Part shown: positions 37,241 to 47,866 of the stretch, in pieces
Layout: the number at the start of each line of letters is the position of its first letter
How positions within the stretch are numbered: position 1 is the first letter of the stretch
Position numbers and translations under genes: made by a program
The notes under the pieces: model-generated
The model's input: only the letters and a program-made list of their open reading frames with translations
Database searches by the model: none
What the model was told of the DNA's origin: nothing
Origin: Torulaspora globosa
Lineage: Eukaryota > Ascomycota > Saccharomycetes > Saccharomycetales > Saccharomycetaceae
Assembly (NCBI RefSeq): GCF_014133895.1
Contig: NC_050729.1
Coordinates: 1,170,108-1,234,107, forward strand
Direction of reading: 5' to 3'
DNA length: 64,000 bases

Positions 37241-37885
37241 CTATTTCTTGCTCCAATGCACTTGGCCATCTCCAGTGACCACGCAATCCATACGCCAATC
37301 GTGCGACTCCAGCGGGATCTCGTCGACGATCTGTTCCTTCAGCGAGAGACCGATGAGCAGCGGCCTGTCGCCGTGATGTTGCAGCTGGTACCTTTGGAAA
37401 TAATCGTCATAGAAACCAGCTCCATGACCGATTCTGCCTCCGTCGCTCAGCCTGAACGCTACTCCGGGAACCAGCATGACGTCCAATCGGGCTGGCAGCG
37501 GAGCCGGGTCTTCCCTGGCCGGCTCCCTCAGCTGATAGCTGCCCTGTGGCTTCAACTCGCGGACTTGCTTCATCGACTGCATCCTGTGGAACGTCAGATG
37601 CGGGTGGTGTCGTTTGGACGCCCTCAGGGACACATGTCCAGTCTCCCGGGTCGAAGTACACCGTGGTAGATACACTGTCTTTCCTTCGCGAAACAGATGC
37701 TCCAGAACAAACTGGGTATCCACTTCTCCCTTATCCATACTCATGAAACAAGCCACATTCCGCGATTCTGCCAATATTGGAACCAAAGCTTCCGCGATAG
37801 CTTGCGATTGGCGTTCAATTTCCACCTGTGGTACCGTAGCGAGCAGCTCCTTCACGGCCTTCCGCAGCAGCTGTTTAGCACTCAT
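37241..37885 (-). CDS. FAU1: 5-formyltetrahydrofolate cyclo-ligase
   Basis: 214 residues (S. cerevisiae Fau1 211). It converts 5-formyl-THF (folinic acid) to 5,10-methenyl-THF using ATP, recycling an otherwise inert folate. Visible family features are KQLLRKAVKELLATVP at the N-terminus, FMSMDKGEVDTQFVLEHLF with the substrate-contact segment, VPGVAFRLSDGGRIGHGAGF with the glycine-rich phosphate loop, and YDDYFQRY. Convergent with FMP10 (45 bp between stops) and divergent from BAT1, with which it shares a 450-bp intergenic region. Confidence 0.95.
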   Translation of the reverse strand: MSAKQLLRKAVKELLATVPQVEIERQSQAIAEALVPILAESRNVACFMSMDKGEVDTQFVLEHLFREGKTVYLPRCTSTRETGHVSLRASKRHHPHLTFHRMQSMKQVRELKPQGSYQLREPAREDPAPLPARLDVMLVPGVAFRLSDGGRIGHGAGFYDDYFQRYQLQHHGDRPLLIGLSLKEQIVDEIPLESHDWRMDCVVTGDGQVHWSKK

Positions 37886-37982
37886 CTCCTGGACACACGC
37901 TGGCTCCTTGCTGCCACTGGAAACTCGCTAACCCATCCACGCTGATGAGCTTTATCGCTAGACATGAGCTAGCTGGCAGTTC

Positions 37983-37994
37983 GCCGGTACCGGC
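37983..37994. promoter_or_regulatory. Perfect Leu3 site GCCGGTACCGGC (BAT1 promoter)
   Basis: The palindrome GCCGGTACCGGC is the optimal Leu3 sequence (CCGG, two bases, CCGG), 342 bp upstream of the BAT1 ATG. Leu3 with alpha-isopropylmalate activates branched-chain amino-acid genes, BAT1 among them. Confidence 0.85.
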
Positions 37995-38035
37995 CCTGTT
38001 CAGGCCTCTTTTTTCCTCACTTTTTTCACTGCAGA

Positions 38036-38072
38036 TGAGTCAAATAAGCCCAACTATCAGCGTTATGAGTCA
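38036..38072 (+). promoter_or_regulatory. Two Gcn4 sites TGAGTCA, 30 bp apart (BAT1 promoter)
   Basis: Exact TGAGTCA sites lie at 38036-38042 and 38066-38072, spaced exactly 30 bp (about three helical turns), in the same orientation, between the Leu3 site and the BAT1 TATA region (TATATA near 38319). They indicate general amino-acid control. Confidence 0.8.
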
Positions 38073-38335
38073 GATCATAGATTCCGACTGCTAGATCCCT
38101 GGTTATCTATCTTGCTTGCCGGTATTTATATCGATTGATCGGCCCAGTTTGATATCTGATAAGACCTGAAGCTTCGAAACAGAAGGAATACCAGCTATCT
38201 AAACGAGAAAGCACCACTGTAAGGCTATTTGGGGCTGCTTATCTGTCGTGTAAACTTATTCTAGAGCTCACGTTCAAGTTTCCAGCTGAAACAGGTTGCA
38301 ATTGTTCTGAAACAGGAGTATATATTAGATTGATC

Positions 38336-39538
38336 ATGATGTTGCAAGGACAAAGAATAAGATGTGGAGTCGTAAGACTTCTTCCGTTGTTGAGAAGATC
38401 GATGACTACGGGTGCAGCGCCATTGGATGCTTCCAAACTGAAGATTACGAGGACTAAAACGCCCTCGCAGCCCAAACCGAACGATGAATTGGTGTTTGGT
38501 AAGACCATGACCGATCACATGTTGACCATAGAATGGGACAGGACTAACGGATGGGCCGTTCCCGAGATCAAGCCCTACTCGACCTTGAATCTGGACCCAG
38601 CCTGTTGTGTATTCCACTATGGGTTCGAACTGTTCGAGGGTCTGAAGGCTTACAGAACTCCAGATGACAAAATCACCATGTTCAGACCAGATATGAACAT
38701 GAAACGTATGAACAAGTCTGCAGCCAGAATCTGTCTGCCCACCTTCGACTCCCAGGAGTTGATCGCCTTGATTGGAAAATTGATCCAGCAGGACAAGCAC
38801 CTGGTTCCAAAGGGCACCGGGTACTCCTTGTACATCCGACCAACTATGATTGGAACCACCGACTCTTTGGGAGTTAGCGTCCCAGACAAGGCGCTGTTGT
38901 TTGTCATCGCTTCTCCAGTCGGGCCTTACTACAAGACTGGTTTCAAAGCAGTGCGCCTCGAGGCCACCGACTATGCCACTAGGGCTTGGCCAGGTGGTGT
39001 TGGTGACAAGAAATTAGGTGCCAACTATGCTCCATGTATCTTGCCTCAGCTGCAGGCCGCGGGAAGAGGCTACCAGCAAAACTTGTGGCTGTTTGGCCCA
39101 GAGAAGAACATCACCGAGGTTGGTACTATGAACGTCTTCTTTGCCTTCCAGGACAAGAAGACTGGCAAGAAGGAGTTAGTTACCGCTCCCTTGGACGGCA
39201 CCATTCTTGAAGGTGTCACCAGAGATTCCATCTTGGAGCTGGCTAGAGAAAAGCTAGATCCAAGCGAGTGGGAAATCAATGAGCGTTACTACAGCATCAA
39301 TGAAGTTGCTGAGAGAGCTGCGAAGGGTGAGTTGTTGGAAGCCTTTGGCTCTGGTACTGCTGCTGTGGTATCCCCAATCAAGGCCATCGGATGGCAAGGA
39401 AATGACATCGATGTCCCACTGCTACCTGGTGAGCAAAGTGGCCCACTGACGAAGCAATTAGCTAGCTGGATCGCAGCTATCCAGTACGGTAAAGAGCAGC
39501 ACGGTAACTGGTCACAAGTTGTTGCCGATTTAAATTGA
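38336..39538 (+). CDS. BAT1: Branched-chain amino-acid aminotransferase (mitochondrial-type)
   Basis: 400 residues from ATG 38336; the two codons before it start with TTG. A PLP enzyme that interconverts Leu/Ile/Val and their keto acids. The presequence-like N-terminus (MMLQGQRIRCGVVRLLPLLR) precedes an in-frame Met23 (38402, MTTGAAPLDASKLK), where the cytosolic Bat2-type protein would begin. Fold-type IV features are PLP-binding Lys in GGVGDKKLGANYAP, the ELFEGLKAYRTPD segment and EAFGSGTAAVVSPI near the C-terminus. In non-duplicated yeasts a single BAT gene covers both the Bat1 and Bat2 roles. The promoter has Leu3 and Gcn4 sites. Confidence 0.97.
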   Translation: MMLQGQRIRCGVVRLLPLLRRSMTTGAAPLDASKLKITRTKTPSQPKPNDELVFGKTMTDHMLTIEWDRTNGWAVPEIKPYSTLNLDPACCVFHYGFELFEGLKAYRTPDDKITMFRPDMNMKRMNKSAARICLPTFDSQELIALIGKLIQQDKHLVPKGTGYSLYIRPTMIGTTDSLGVSVPDKALLFVIASPVGPYYKTGFKAVRLEATDYATRAWPGGVGDKKLGANYAPCILPQLQAAGRGYQQNLWLFGPEKNITEVGTMNVFFAFQDKKTGKKELVTAPLDGTILEGVTRDSILELAREKLDPSEWEINERYYSINEVAERAAKGELLEAFGSGTAAVVSPIKAIGWQGNDIDVPLLPGEQSGPLTKQLASWIAAIQYGKEQHGNWSQVVADLN

Positions 39539-42407
39539 TTTTCGGTGGTTTGAATTTATACACTGCTTTGATACAAGCACAATTATTCAAGAGAGCTCAG
39601 GAGCATATTTATAGTTATGGTCTTACAGGCTGTATGTCACTTCCAATTCTTAAAGAACGAAACTATAGTTCTTTGTAGTCAGCACCTAGAAGCAGCTGGA
39701 AGACGGATGCTATCTTCAAATGAGAAATCTTGTGAATAGGTTCTGCTAAACGTACAGACAGAAGTTTAATGTTAATGCTTCTCAATTGGACCCTTGGTTT
39801 CCCGACGGACAGCCACGTAAGGTCCTTTTGCGACTGCTCAAGCGGCCAGTGTCAAGTATAAGGTCGTTCGCACGCAAGATCCTATCCTGGCTTCTTGCAG
39901 AACAATTCAAGAAATCTTCGGTCAAAGGAAAATAGAGCTATACCTGTTGAGACCGTGGTCAGTCACTTGAAGATCTACCGCCTTTATCTCGGGTACCAAT
40001 TGCTTCATCGCTCTCCATGTTGTTTGACCAGCTTCTGAAGTCAAGCTAGAAATGATAGCAAGTATAAAATCTGAAGCAAAAGCGAATGTATGCTAGATCC
40101 ATTCAATTGATGCTTGCAATAGTCCCGATATTTCTTCCATCGATACTTGATGACAGCTTTCTCATGTATGATCCTCAATCAAGGTTATGAGCAAGGTCCT
40201 TTGATTCCAGCAATTAACGATACAAATCCTATTATAAAAGCCACCAAGAAGTGAGCTACAAGGCCAGTCAAGCGTGTTGCGTCTTCTTCAGATGCGCCCA
40301 GTCAGCTTTCAGAACGATGTGAAACGTACAAGCGGTGTGCTGGAACTTAATTGTTTGAGCTGAAGCATCCCGTAACGCTTATGTTGCTAATGCAAGTCTG
40401 AAGAACTTCTCAGAAAGGACAGATTCGACGTTCGTGAAGACAGGAAGGAGCTGATTGACTTAAACTGTCGACAGTGAACCCCGTGTTGATCTTTGAGCTG
40501 CGCCAAGCTTATGCAAGTGGTCCTGGCGTCTGAGCGTGTCAATAGATCAATGATCTCTCTCATTTTATTCAGTAGTGCGGGCTTGGGACATTATTCATGT
40601 TTAAGCAGATACCCAGATTGAAGCATGAGCTCGTATTCTAGCCGGGGAGAGGGAAGCCGCTGATTACGGTTGATCGGCGCCGGGAGCCTTAGCTTACTTG
40701 ACATTTTCTCACTGAAAAGCACACTTTTGTGAGTGCAGACCCATTGAGGAGCATCATGCCTTTGAGTAATCCAGCAATATGTAGCGGCCCAAGAAACTTG
40801 AACAAGATGGGTTTATGGACTCGAAAGCACTTTTTGGTTAATTTGAATATTTCTACGATTTTCGTGAGATAGAGGAGGTACACGATGGTTTCTGATGTTT
40901 TGTAAGCATCGGAAAGACCTATGTTCTGGCAGGCAGCTGTGGTACTACCTTGTGGAGAATGAAGGACGGAAAACTGTATTTACAACACCAGAGAGCCGAA
41001 GAAAATCCTAAAGGTAACTGAAAGATTTTATGAGCGGTATCATATCACTTGAAAGTTATAATATTTATTGAGTTAAACGAACAACGCCTGCCGGGTCTAG
41101 GGTATTGAACGAGCAGTTACACCGGATCTCAATGCAGCAAAGGGCTCTATTGTTCTGAGGCTAGCAGCTTTACTGCTCCGCTGAACTCGGGACTCTTCAT
41201 ACCCTAAGAATCTTACCAAAGGTAAACAGTCTTTGATGAAATTCTGCAATCTAGCAAGAGACTTGGGGACGACAGGTTTTTGGAACCGTGGTGGTTGAGG
41301 CTTCTATCGGCTTTAAATTGATAGGATCTACACCAATTCAGAGTTCTCAAGTTTTCGAGGATACTAAAATGAGTCAACTTTGCCTTCACAACTATGGGCT
41401 GACTTTGTGGCCTTCGAAGCCGATTGCGAAATGAAAGGTCTGGAATTTTGTTATAGACAGCAGGAAACTGGATAAGAATTCGCATTGCTAAGCTGGCACG
41501 ATTCTTCTCAGATCTTGCATAGAGAGGCTCCTATGTGATTCAGAAAAAAATCGTTAAAACTATCCCAGCATCTATCACGTCTCCGCTCTGCTGGGAGAAC
41601 TGTCAAAAGTTTCTGACCGTGCCGACAGTATGCCGTTGGTTCAATCATTCCTTCACATCGCCCACTATGCATTAGCCCTGGACAAGTTTACTCTTGCGTT
41701 TATGTTGATAGGAACGCTATTGGATTTTGTTTATGCTGGGCTGCATTAGAAAGCTACCGGCTTAACAGAGAAGATAATAGTCTGGTATGTTACACGCATG
41801 ATGGACTCGGCGACGTACGTCAGGTGTCCGCTATGTATCAATGAGGCCGATGTCTATGATCCGTTTGCCGCGATTCAATGATAATGATAACTGAGCTTAG
41901 CAGCGGTTGGGATAATTTGCCATTCAAAGCAAGCTCACCAGGACCATGCAAGAGATATACACGAAATACGCGGCTTCTTTCACACGACTGTAATATACTC
42001 GACGAATAGAAGATTTGATCTCATGAACTTCCACTAAATCTTCTCAACTCTGGAAATTAAGCGAACTGTTAGGTTGCACATAAACTATGATTATCTGACC
42101 ACAACTACCCAATGGATCTGCTCTAAGGTGATCATGAGGCATGAGGGCCCTGGTACCTTAATATCGCTCGCATTTTAGGCATTTTTCAAGTTTTAGTTGA
42201 ATCATGCTTCATGTCGTCGATGCGCAAACTCAAGCAATCAACGAAGGTAAGCTTAATAGAAATGCCCCAAATTGGCCTGTTTTGCGCTGTCATTACATCT
42301 TAGGCACTACTCTCATACTGATTCTGGTGGCTTTTTGTATGTCCATGCCAGAGCTGATCTTAAACATGCTGTTTAATCTATCCTTCGTTGTCGAAGTCAG
42401 GCAGGTT
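39539..42407. other. 2.9 kb gene-free gap between BAT1 and OXP1
   Basis: No intact gene is recognisable. It contains stretches that read like decayed coding sequence. One is an approximately 60-codon plus-strand open segment at about 39764-39934 without an ATG, including FARKILSWLLAEQFKK and ended by TAG. Another is protein-like but stop-interrupted plus-strand sequence near 41200-41480. I cannot assign either to a family. No tRNA, LTR or centromere signals were seen. The gap coincides with the break between chromosome VIII-type order and OXP1 (chromosome XI in S. cerevisiae). Confidence 0.4.
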
Positions 42408-45400
42408 TCAATTGTTATATGCGTCACTAGTGTCTACCCTGCCACATCCCCCTCCGCCAGGGGTCATAATGATGATGCGATCTCCGACGCTCACATTGAC
42501 CGTATTCTTTCCACCTAAATTGATGATACTGTTGCCGCTACTGCCGCGAACCCATAAGTTGAGACCCCTGCTCCCGTCTTTACCACCATTAAGCCCATGA
42601 GGGGCGATAACTCTGCGTTCGGAAAGGATCGAGGCTTTAACAGGATGCCGAAATTCAATTTCTCTTATGGCACCATCCCCGCCGCAATATTTGCCCTTTC
42701 CACCAGACTGAGGTCTTATGGAGAACCGTCTCAAAATGACAGGATACCTCCTCTCGAGAACTTCAGTATCTGTTATCCTTGTGTTGGTCATGTTTGTGTG
42801 AACAGCGCTGGTTCCATTCCAGCCTGATCCCCTCCAGGAATCAGCACCTGCGCCATGTCCCCCACAGATTGTTTCATAGTATCCAAAGCCTTGTTTCATC
42901 AGGCCAGTTTGAGGATCCGTACCGCCAGAACCAAATGTGAAATTGTTACAATCTCCTTGCGAATCGGCCATGACATTAAAGGCTTTAAGGATAACATCCG
43001 TCACCCTTTGCGAAGTCATAACGTTACCACCAACAACAGCAATCCCACCGACGGGGCTTAAGATAGATCCCTTTGGAATCCTTATTGTTATACGTTTTAA
43101 ACACCCCTGGTTCAGCGGTATGTCTTCATCGACCAAACATCTTAAACAGTAAAGCACGGCAGAAGTGGTTATAGCTTCTGGGGCGTTAAGGTTACCATAA
43201 ACCTGTGGTGAAGTTCCCTCAAAATCAAAAATGTATTCTTCATTTTCGATGTCAAGAGAGACGTTTAGCTTGATTACAGTACCGTCATCCATCAGATCTT
43301 CACTATGAAAGTGCGTTTGACCGAAATGTTCTGTCAATCGCTTCAACATCTTTTTAACTGTATCTGCAGCATTGACTTGAATTGCTTCCATATATCTTTC
43401 AACTTTTTGGAGGCCATTTTCGCTCATCAGTTTCAAGATTAATTGAATTCCCTTATTGTTTGCAGCAATCTGGGCCTTTAAATCGCTTATATTATCGCTT
43501 ATTCTTCTCGAGCCTGAACAACCTGGGTATTTTGCTGGCTCTTCCAGAAGAAGACGACGAATTAAGTTCTCTTGAAATATACCCTCTTTTACTATCAACT
43601 CCGAGTAAATTGCCGCGCCCTCTTCGTACAGCTCTTTTGAATTCGGAGGAATTGAACCGGGCAGAGTTCCTCCAATATCTGCATGGTGAGCTCTGGATGC
43701 AACAAAAAAAGCTATTGAGCCATCGGCTTTTGAAAAAGCTGGTGAAATGACTGTTATATCCGGCAGATGAGTACCCCCGATTTCAGGATGATTCGTAACC
43801 AGTACATCGCCTGGCTTCAGCTTACCTTCCCACAATTTCGCCTGAGCAGCGATGCAAGTTGACATTGAACCCAAATGAACTGGCAAGTGAGGAGCATTAG
43901 CAACTAAGTTGCCCAGGGAGTCGAATAAAGCACAAGAAAAATCTAATCGCTCTTTCACATTAGTTGACACTGATGTTTTTGCAAGCTGCGTCCCCATCTG
44001 TTCAGCAATGTCCATGAATTTATGACTAAAAATTGACAACATTACAGGATCGATATAATTATCTTCCTCTCCGATCACTTTTTCGACCTTTGATACAATT
44101 TTGATAAAAATGTGAGATTTTAATATCGTAGCTTCGCAGTTTTCTGGAATGATGTTGGTTTGCGTTCCATCAGCAAGAATAGCAGGTCCTCGTATTACTG
44201 CGCCATATCGCATCTTTTCTGTCTCGTATACTGGAGTATTGACACGTCTGTCAGTGAAGAAAACTTTCTTGAAAAAACTGGCTTCTTCTGCAGGATCTAC
44301 AATAGTCCGCTTACACCTTTGAAGCTGCGAATCAATTGATTCTTCATTTCTAACGTTAGACTTCCCAATAGCCCTTACGCGTATATCATCTACGATTATA
44401 CTCTTGTCGCTGAAAGAAAAACCGAATTCTTGTTGATGGGCTTCTGAGAACCATCGCTCAAAAGCATACTCTTCATTCCTTTGCAAAATCATTAAGCTCG
44501 TTTCGGTACCTTCATATCTTAGGTTTAGGTATCTTTCAACAACGATATGGGATTCGGCAAATCCTTGAGCCACCAGGGATCTCCTGGATCTCTCTACCAG
44601 CTCATCCAACTTTTTCTGAATTTTAGGCATACTATCGAGACCTTCCAAGGGAATAAAGTAAGGTTCTTGCACCTCTTCTACAACATCAGCCAAGAATATA
44701 CCATAGGCGGATAAAATCGAAGAGTATCTATGCACCAGCACAACATCAATCCCTAAAGATTCTGCAACAGCAACAGCATGCTGACCACCAGCACCGCCGA
44801 AGGTGACCAATCGGTGATTAGAGACAACATGACCCTTCGCCTCAGTGATGGCTCGGATGGGTCTAGCCATAGTTTCGTTCGCCACCTTTACAAAACCATA
44901 CGCAACCTCATCAGTGGTCATGGATGTCCCCAAGTCTTTGTTTATCACTTTAGTAAGCTCCATAAACTTCTTCGCGGACATTTCGAGGTCAAGCGACTCG
45001 TCTTCATCAGGGCCAAATATCTTCGGGAAGTACTCAGGAACCAAACGACCCAAAAACAAGTTTGCATCTGTTATTGTCAGTGGGCCACCTTTTCTATATG
45101 CCGCAGGCCCAGGATCTGCAGCAGCTGACTCGGGGCCAACTCTAAACAACCCATTTTCCCAGAACAACTGCGAGCTACCTCCTGAGGCAACAGTGGTGAT
45201 ATTTAGTTGTGGTGACTGAATGATGATACCCGCAGTGCTCGTTTCGAAGATGTGATCAAGTTTCCCGTCGCCAAATCTGCTAACATCGGTGGAAGTTCCA
45301 CCCATGTCAAAACCAATCAATGGGATCTCGTTTCCCCGATCATAACAGGTGCTCGAATAACCAACCACACCACCAGCAGGGCCCGATAAGATAGACCTCA

Positions 45401-46286
45401 GGCCCGAGAATTTGTCACCTTCAACCAAACCGCCATCTGATTGCATAAGCTGCAAACTGGTGTTAGTGGAATTCACAAGACCTGCTTGGATACCACTCAA
45501 GTACTTTTTGATCACTGGAGTCAAGTACGCATCAGCTACAGCGCTATGAGCTCTTGGAAGGTATTTAATCATCGGCGATACCTCAGAAGACAAAGAGATG
45601 TGTTGAAAGCCAATCTCTTTCGCGATGTCTCCCACAAGCCGCTCATGCTGTGGATAAGTATATGAATGTAAAAAGGCAACAGCAAGAGATCTGATACCGC
45701 TGTCGTAGATCAACTGAAGACTTGAACGAACTTCATTTACATCTGGTACCTTCAGCACTCGCACGACCTCCCCGCTCTTGCCAACAACCGTGTTCTCAGC
45801 AGCATCCGCCTGCGATACGTGACGTGCCGGGTCCTCCGAGTAGTCTTCCAAAGTGACTCTCTCATCTATTTCCAGGACCATATCATAAAGCGGCTCCCGT
45901 TTCTTGATATTTAGATCGAAGATGTTTGGTCTAGACTGGTCGCCAATCACTAGTATATCTTTAAAGCCCCTGGTTGTGACAAATGCACATGACTCGCCAT
46001 TCCTTTCCAAGGCGCAATTTGTTGCCAACGTAGTCCCCATTCTTATGCTACTGACGTTTGAAATATCCAACGGAGTACCGCGGGGGATCTTTTTCTCTTC
46101 CACTACTTCCAGCAATCTACGAATGCCTTCCAGGGGCGCATCTGGGTAGTTCTTAGGGTCCACCGACAGCAGCTTTATAATAACGTCATCCTCCTGCTTG
46201 CCCGAGCCACGATTACCGATACAATCAGTGAACGTACCACCTCTGTCGACAGCAATTCTGATCTTGTTACCTTTGTTGAAGTCCAT
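42408..46286 (-). CDS. OXP1: 5-oxoprolinase (ATP-hydrolysing)
   Basis: 1292 residues (S. cerevisiae Oxp1 1286). It opens 5-oxoproline to glutamate with ATP, in glutathione turnover. The N-terminal hydantoinase A half (about 1-720) has the phosphate loop VDRGGTFTDCIG, and further ASKHA-like motifs appear in GFDMGGTSTDVSRFGDG and VTFGGAGGQHAVAVA. The C-terminal hydantoinase B half (about 740-1280) has GDVLVTNHPEIGGTHLPDI, ASRAHHADIGG and ETICGGHGAGADSWRGSGW. The end (GDRIIIMTPGGGGCG) is canonical. The frame is fully intact despite the gene-poor surroundings, so the gene is presumably functional. Confidence 0.97.
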   Translation of the reverse strand: MDFNKGNKIRIAVDRGGTFTDCIGNRGSGKQEDDVIIKLLSVDPKNYPDAPLEGIRRLLEVVEEKKIPRGTPLDISNVSSIRMGTTLATNCALERNGESCAFVTTRGFKDILVIGDQSRPNIFDLNIKKREPLYDMVLEIDERVTLEDYSEDPARHVSQADAAENTVVGKSGEVVRVLKVPDVNEVRSSLQLIYDSGIRSLAVAFLHSYTYPQHERLVGDIAKEIGFQHISLSSEVSPMIKYLPRAHSAVADAYLTPVIKKYLSGIQAGLVNSTNTSLQLMQSDGGLVEGDKFSGLRSILSGPAGGVVGYSSTCYDRGNEIPLIGFDMGGTSTDVSRFGDGKLDHIFETSTAGIIIQSPQLNITTVASGGSSQLFWENGLFRVGPESAAADPGPAAYRKGGPLTITDANLFLGRLVPEYFPKIFGPDEDESLDLEMSAKKFMELTKVINKDLGTSMTTDEVAYGFVKVANETMARPIRAITEAKGHVVSNHRLVTFGGAGGQHAVAVAESLGIDVVLVHRYSSILSAYGIFLADVVEEVQEPYFIPLEGLDSMPKIQKKLDELVERSRRSLVAQGFAESHIVVERYLNLRYEGTETSLMILQRNEEYAFERWFSEAHQQEFGFSFSDKSIIVDDIRVRAIGKSNVRNEESIDSQLQRCKRTIVDPAEEASFFKKVFFTDRRVNTPVYETEKMRYGAVIRGPAILADGTQTNIIPENCEATILKSHIFIKIVSKVEKVIGEEDNYIDPVMLSIFSHKFMDIAEQMGTQLAKTSVSTNVKERLDFSCALFDSLGNLVANAPHLPVHLGSMSTCIAAQAKLWEGKLKPGDVLVTNHPEIGGTHLPDITVISPAFSKADGSIAFFVASRAHHADIGGTLPGSIPPNSKELYEEGAAIYSELIVKEGIFQENLIRRLLLEEPAKYPGCSGSRRISDNISDLKAQIAANNKGIQLILKLMSENGLQKVERYMEAIQVNAADTVKKMLKRLTEHFGQTHFHSEDLMDDGTVIKLNVSLDIENEEYIFDFEGTSPQVYGNLNAPEAITTSAVLYCLRCLVDEDIPLNQGCLKRITIRIPKGSILSPVGGIAVVGGNVMTSQRVTDVILKAFNVMADSQGDCNNFTFGSGGTDPQTGLMKQGFGYYETICGGHGAGADSWRGSGWNGTSAVHTNMTNTRITDTEVLERRYPVILRRFSIRPQSGGKGKYCGGDGAIREIEFRHPVKASILSERRVIAPHGLNGGKDGSRGLNLWVRGSSGNSIINLGGKNTVNVSVGDRIIIMTPGGGGCGRVDTSDAYNN

Positions 46287-47866
46287 GGCGGTTCCCAGTG
46301 GGTTTGGAAGCCAGTTATGCTGCCTCTTCTTGGCATGTTGCTTATCTTCAAAGGCATCCCAGCACTATTCGATGGCTCTTTTCCTGACGGTGGCCGGAAA
46401 AAAAGGTCGGAAAAATTATCTAGTTTTTCCGAAATTTCTCCGGAGTACCAAAGATCAACACTCTCGGAGATCGATTATAGACACAATCTACTTAAATCAG
46501 TTTGGCAGCGAACGGCCCTATGGACGTAGATATGTTATGATTTCTCATCCAACTGTGCCATAAGATACCAGATCGCGCAAGAAACATGGGTATTGGAAAG
46601 TTGTAGCTAAACATGCCCGGCCGCTCGTCTCAGTTTTGAGTATAATTATCCTGCGTGTTCAAGCATATATAGACAAGGTGGTCCATCCGCTACAGTGGTA
46701 CAAAGGAATCGAGCCACAAAAGGCTCTAGATCCTTCGTACAATGCATTTAAAGCACTTGACGGAGGTTAAATGTCTTTGTAGCAGAATTTACCGATGAGC
46801 CCTGTCTTTTAATAGCTCGCACATAGAGAGGCTCGCACGAAGTACGCGAAGGCTTGTGTTTCACATGTGGAAACGCTGTGGTGGCATATAGAACAAAAAG
46901 GGTCTCACTTGTCCCTATATTAACTATGCACAAAGATGGCGAATTGGCATCATTCGCCATAATAGTGGGCAGATGGAGGCGTTTTCGTTAATTCGCAAGT
47001 CTGCCGGTTGGGTGACAAGAGGCGAAGTAATTCACTCTTTCTTCGTTTCTGCATTTTACACAGATTCCGACTTCTTGGGAGGAAAAACAATAAGAAATTC
47101 GAAGACACGCGAGTAGAGTGGGGTGTAGTTTATCGCTTACAATGAAGACTTTGATCCGCTAAAATGCTATTCTAAGAGGCGATACACCAATAAAAAAAAG
47201 GATGTGAAACGTGTAATCAGATGATCATGTATGAACATTATCCTAAGCTGTGACGGGGCACACTCTTGGTATCATGATCGTTCAGTGGTAGCATTGGCTG
47301 CAGCCAGTCAAAAGCAAGGCGCCTTGGCGCTAAGAATGTCTTAACATTAACTTGCCTTTCCCGTCAAGATAGGCAAAGCGTGTCTCATCGAAGAAGAAGT
47401 GAGAAACGTAAAAACAACTTGCCAAACAAGATATAGGTACTCGCAAGCGCTATGTGCTAGGCTTTTTATCTCAAATATTTTTTGTAGCATATATTCCTGG
47501 CACCTTGCGATTGAAATTTAAAGCTCTCCACTACTGCTTACTATCCAACGTTTAAGGGTTACAAAGGCTTCCCAACCATGCCTTAATGATGGGATTTTAA
47601 TTTGAGCCATTGAGCTACAGGTTATTTAATGAGCTCTGCAGGCATTTCTCTACAGCCAATGTTCAATGAAAGAATTCTGGCTTAGGAACTTAGATGCCGG
47701 GCTTTGGCTATGACGTAAAAAAAAGCTGGGAAGGTCCAAGCGTTGCCAGGCGACCAAGCGAGATACTATACCGCTTTAGGAAAAGCGTACCTAGGCAAGT
47801 ATACCAAGGTGAAAACCGAGCAGGGTGTCTACCCGATGGAGAAAGATAAGTTTATGAAGGGACTAA
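46287..47866. other. Gene-poor region upstream of OXP1
   Basis: About 1.6 kb without a supported gene. An inverted repeat TCGGAAAAA / TTTTTCCGA (46407-46415 and 46424-46432, 8-nt spacer) lies 120-145 bp upstream of OXP1 and could be a regulatory site. Open frames of 60-70 codons here have no recognisable content. Confidence 0.4.

Noticed and set aside
42204..42518. 104-codon plus-strand ORF with hydrophobic segment
   Set aside because: Overlaps the 3' end of OXP1 antisense and extends into a gene-free gap; no homology recognised.
46421..46440. TTTTTCCGAAATTT resembling a CDEIII centromere core
   Set aside because: No AT-rich CDEII of suitable length and no RTCACRTG CDEI at the right distance; it is better seen as half of a small inverted repeat in the OXP1 promoter.
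46748..46960. 70-codon minus-strand ORF with ATG start
   Set aside because: No recognisable motif, and length is within chance expectation for this region.
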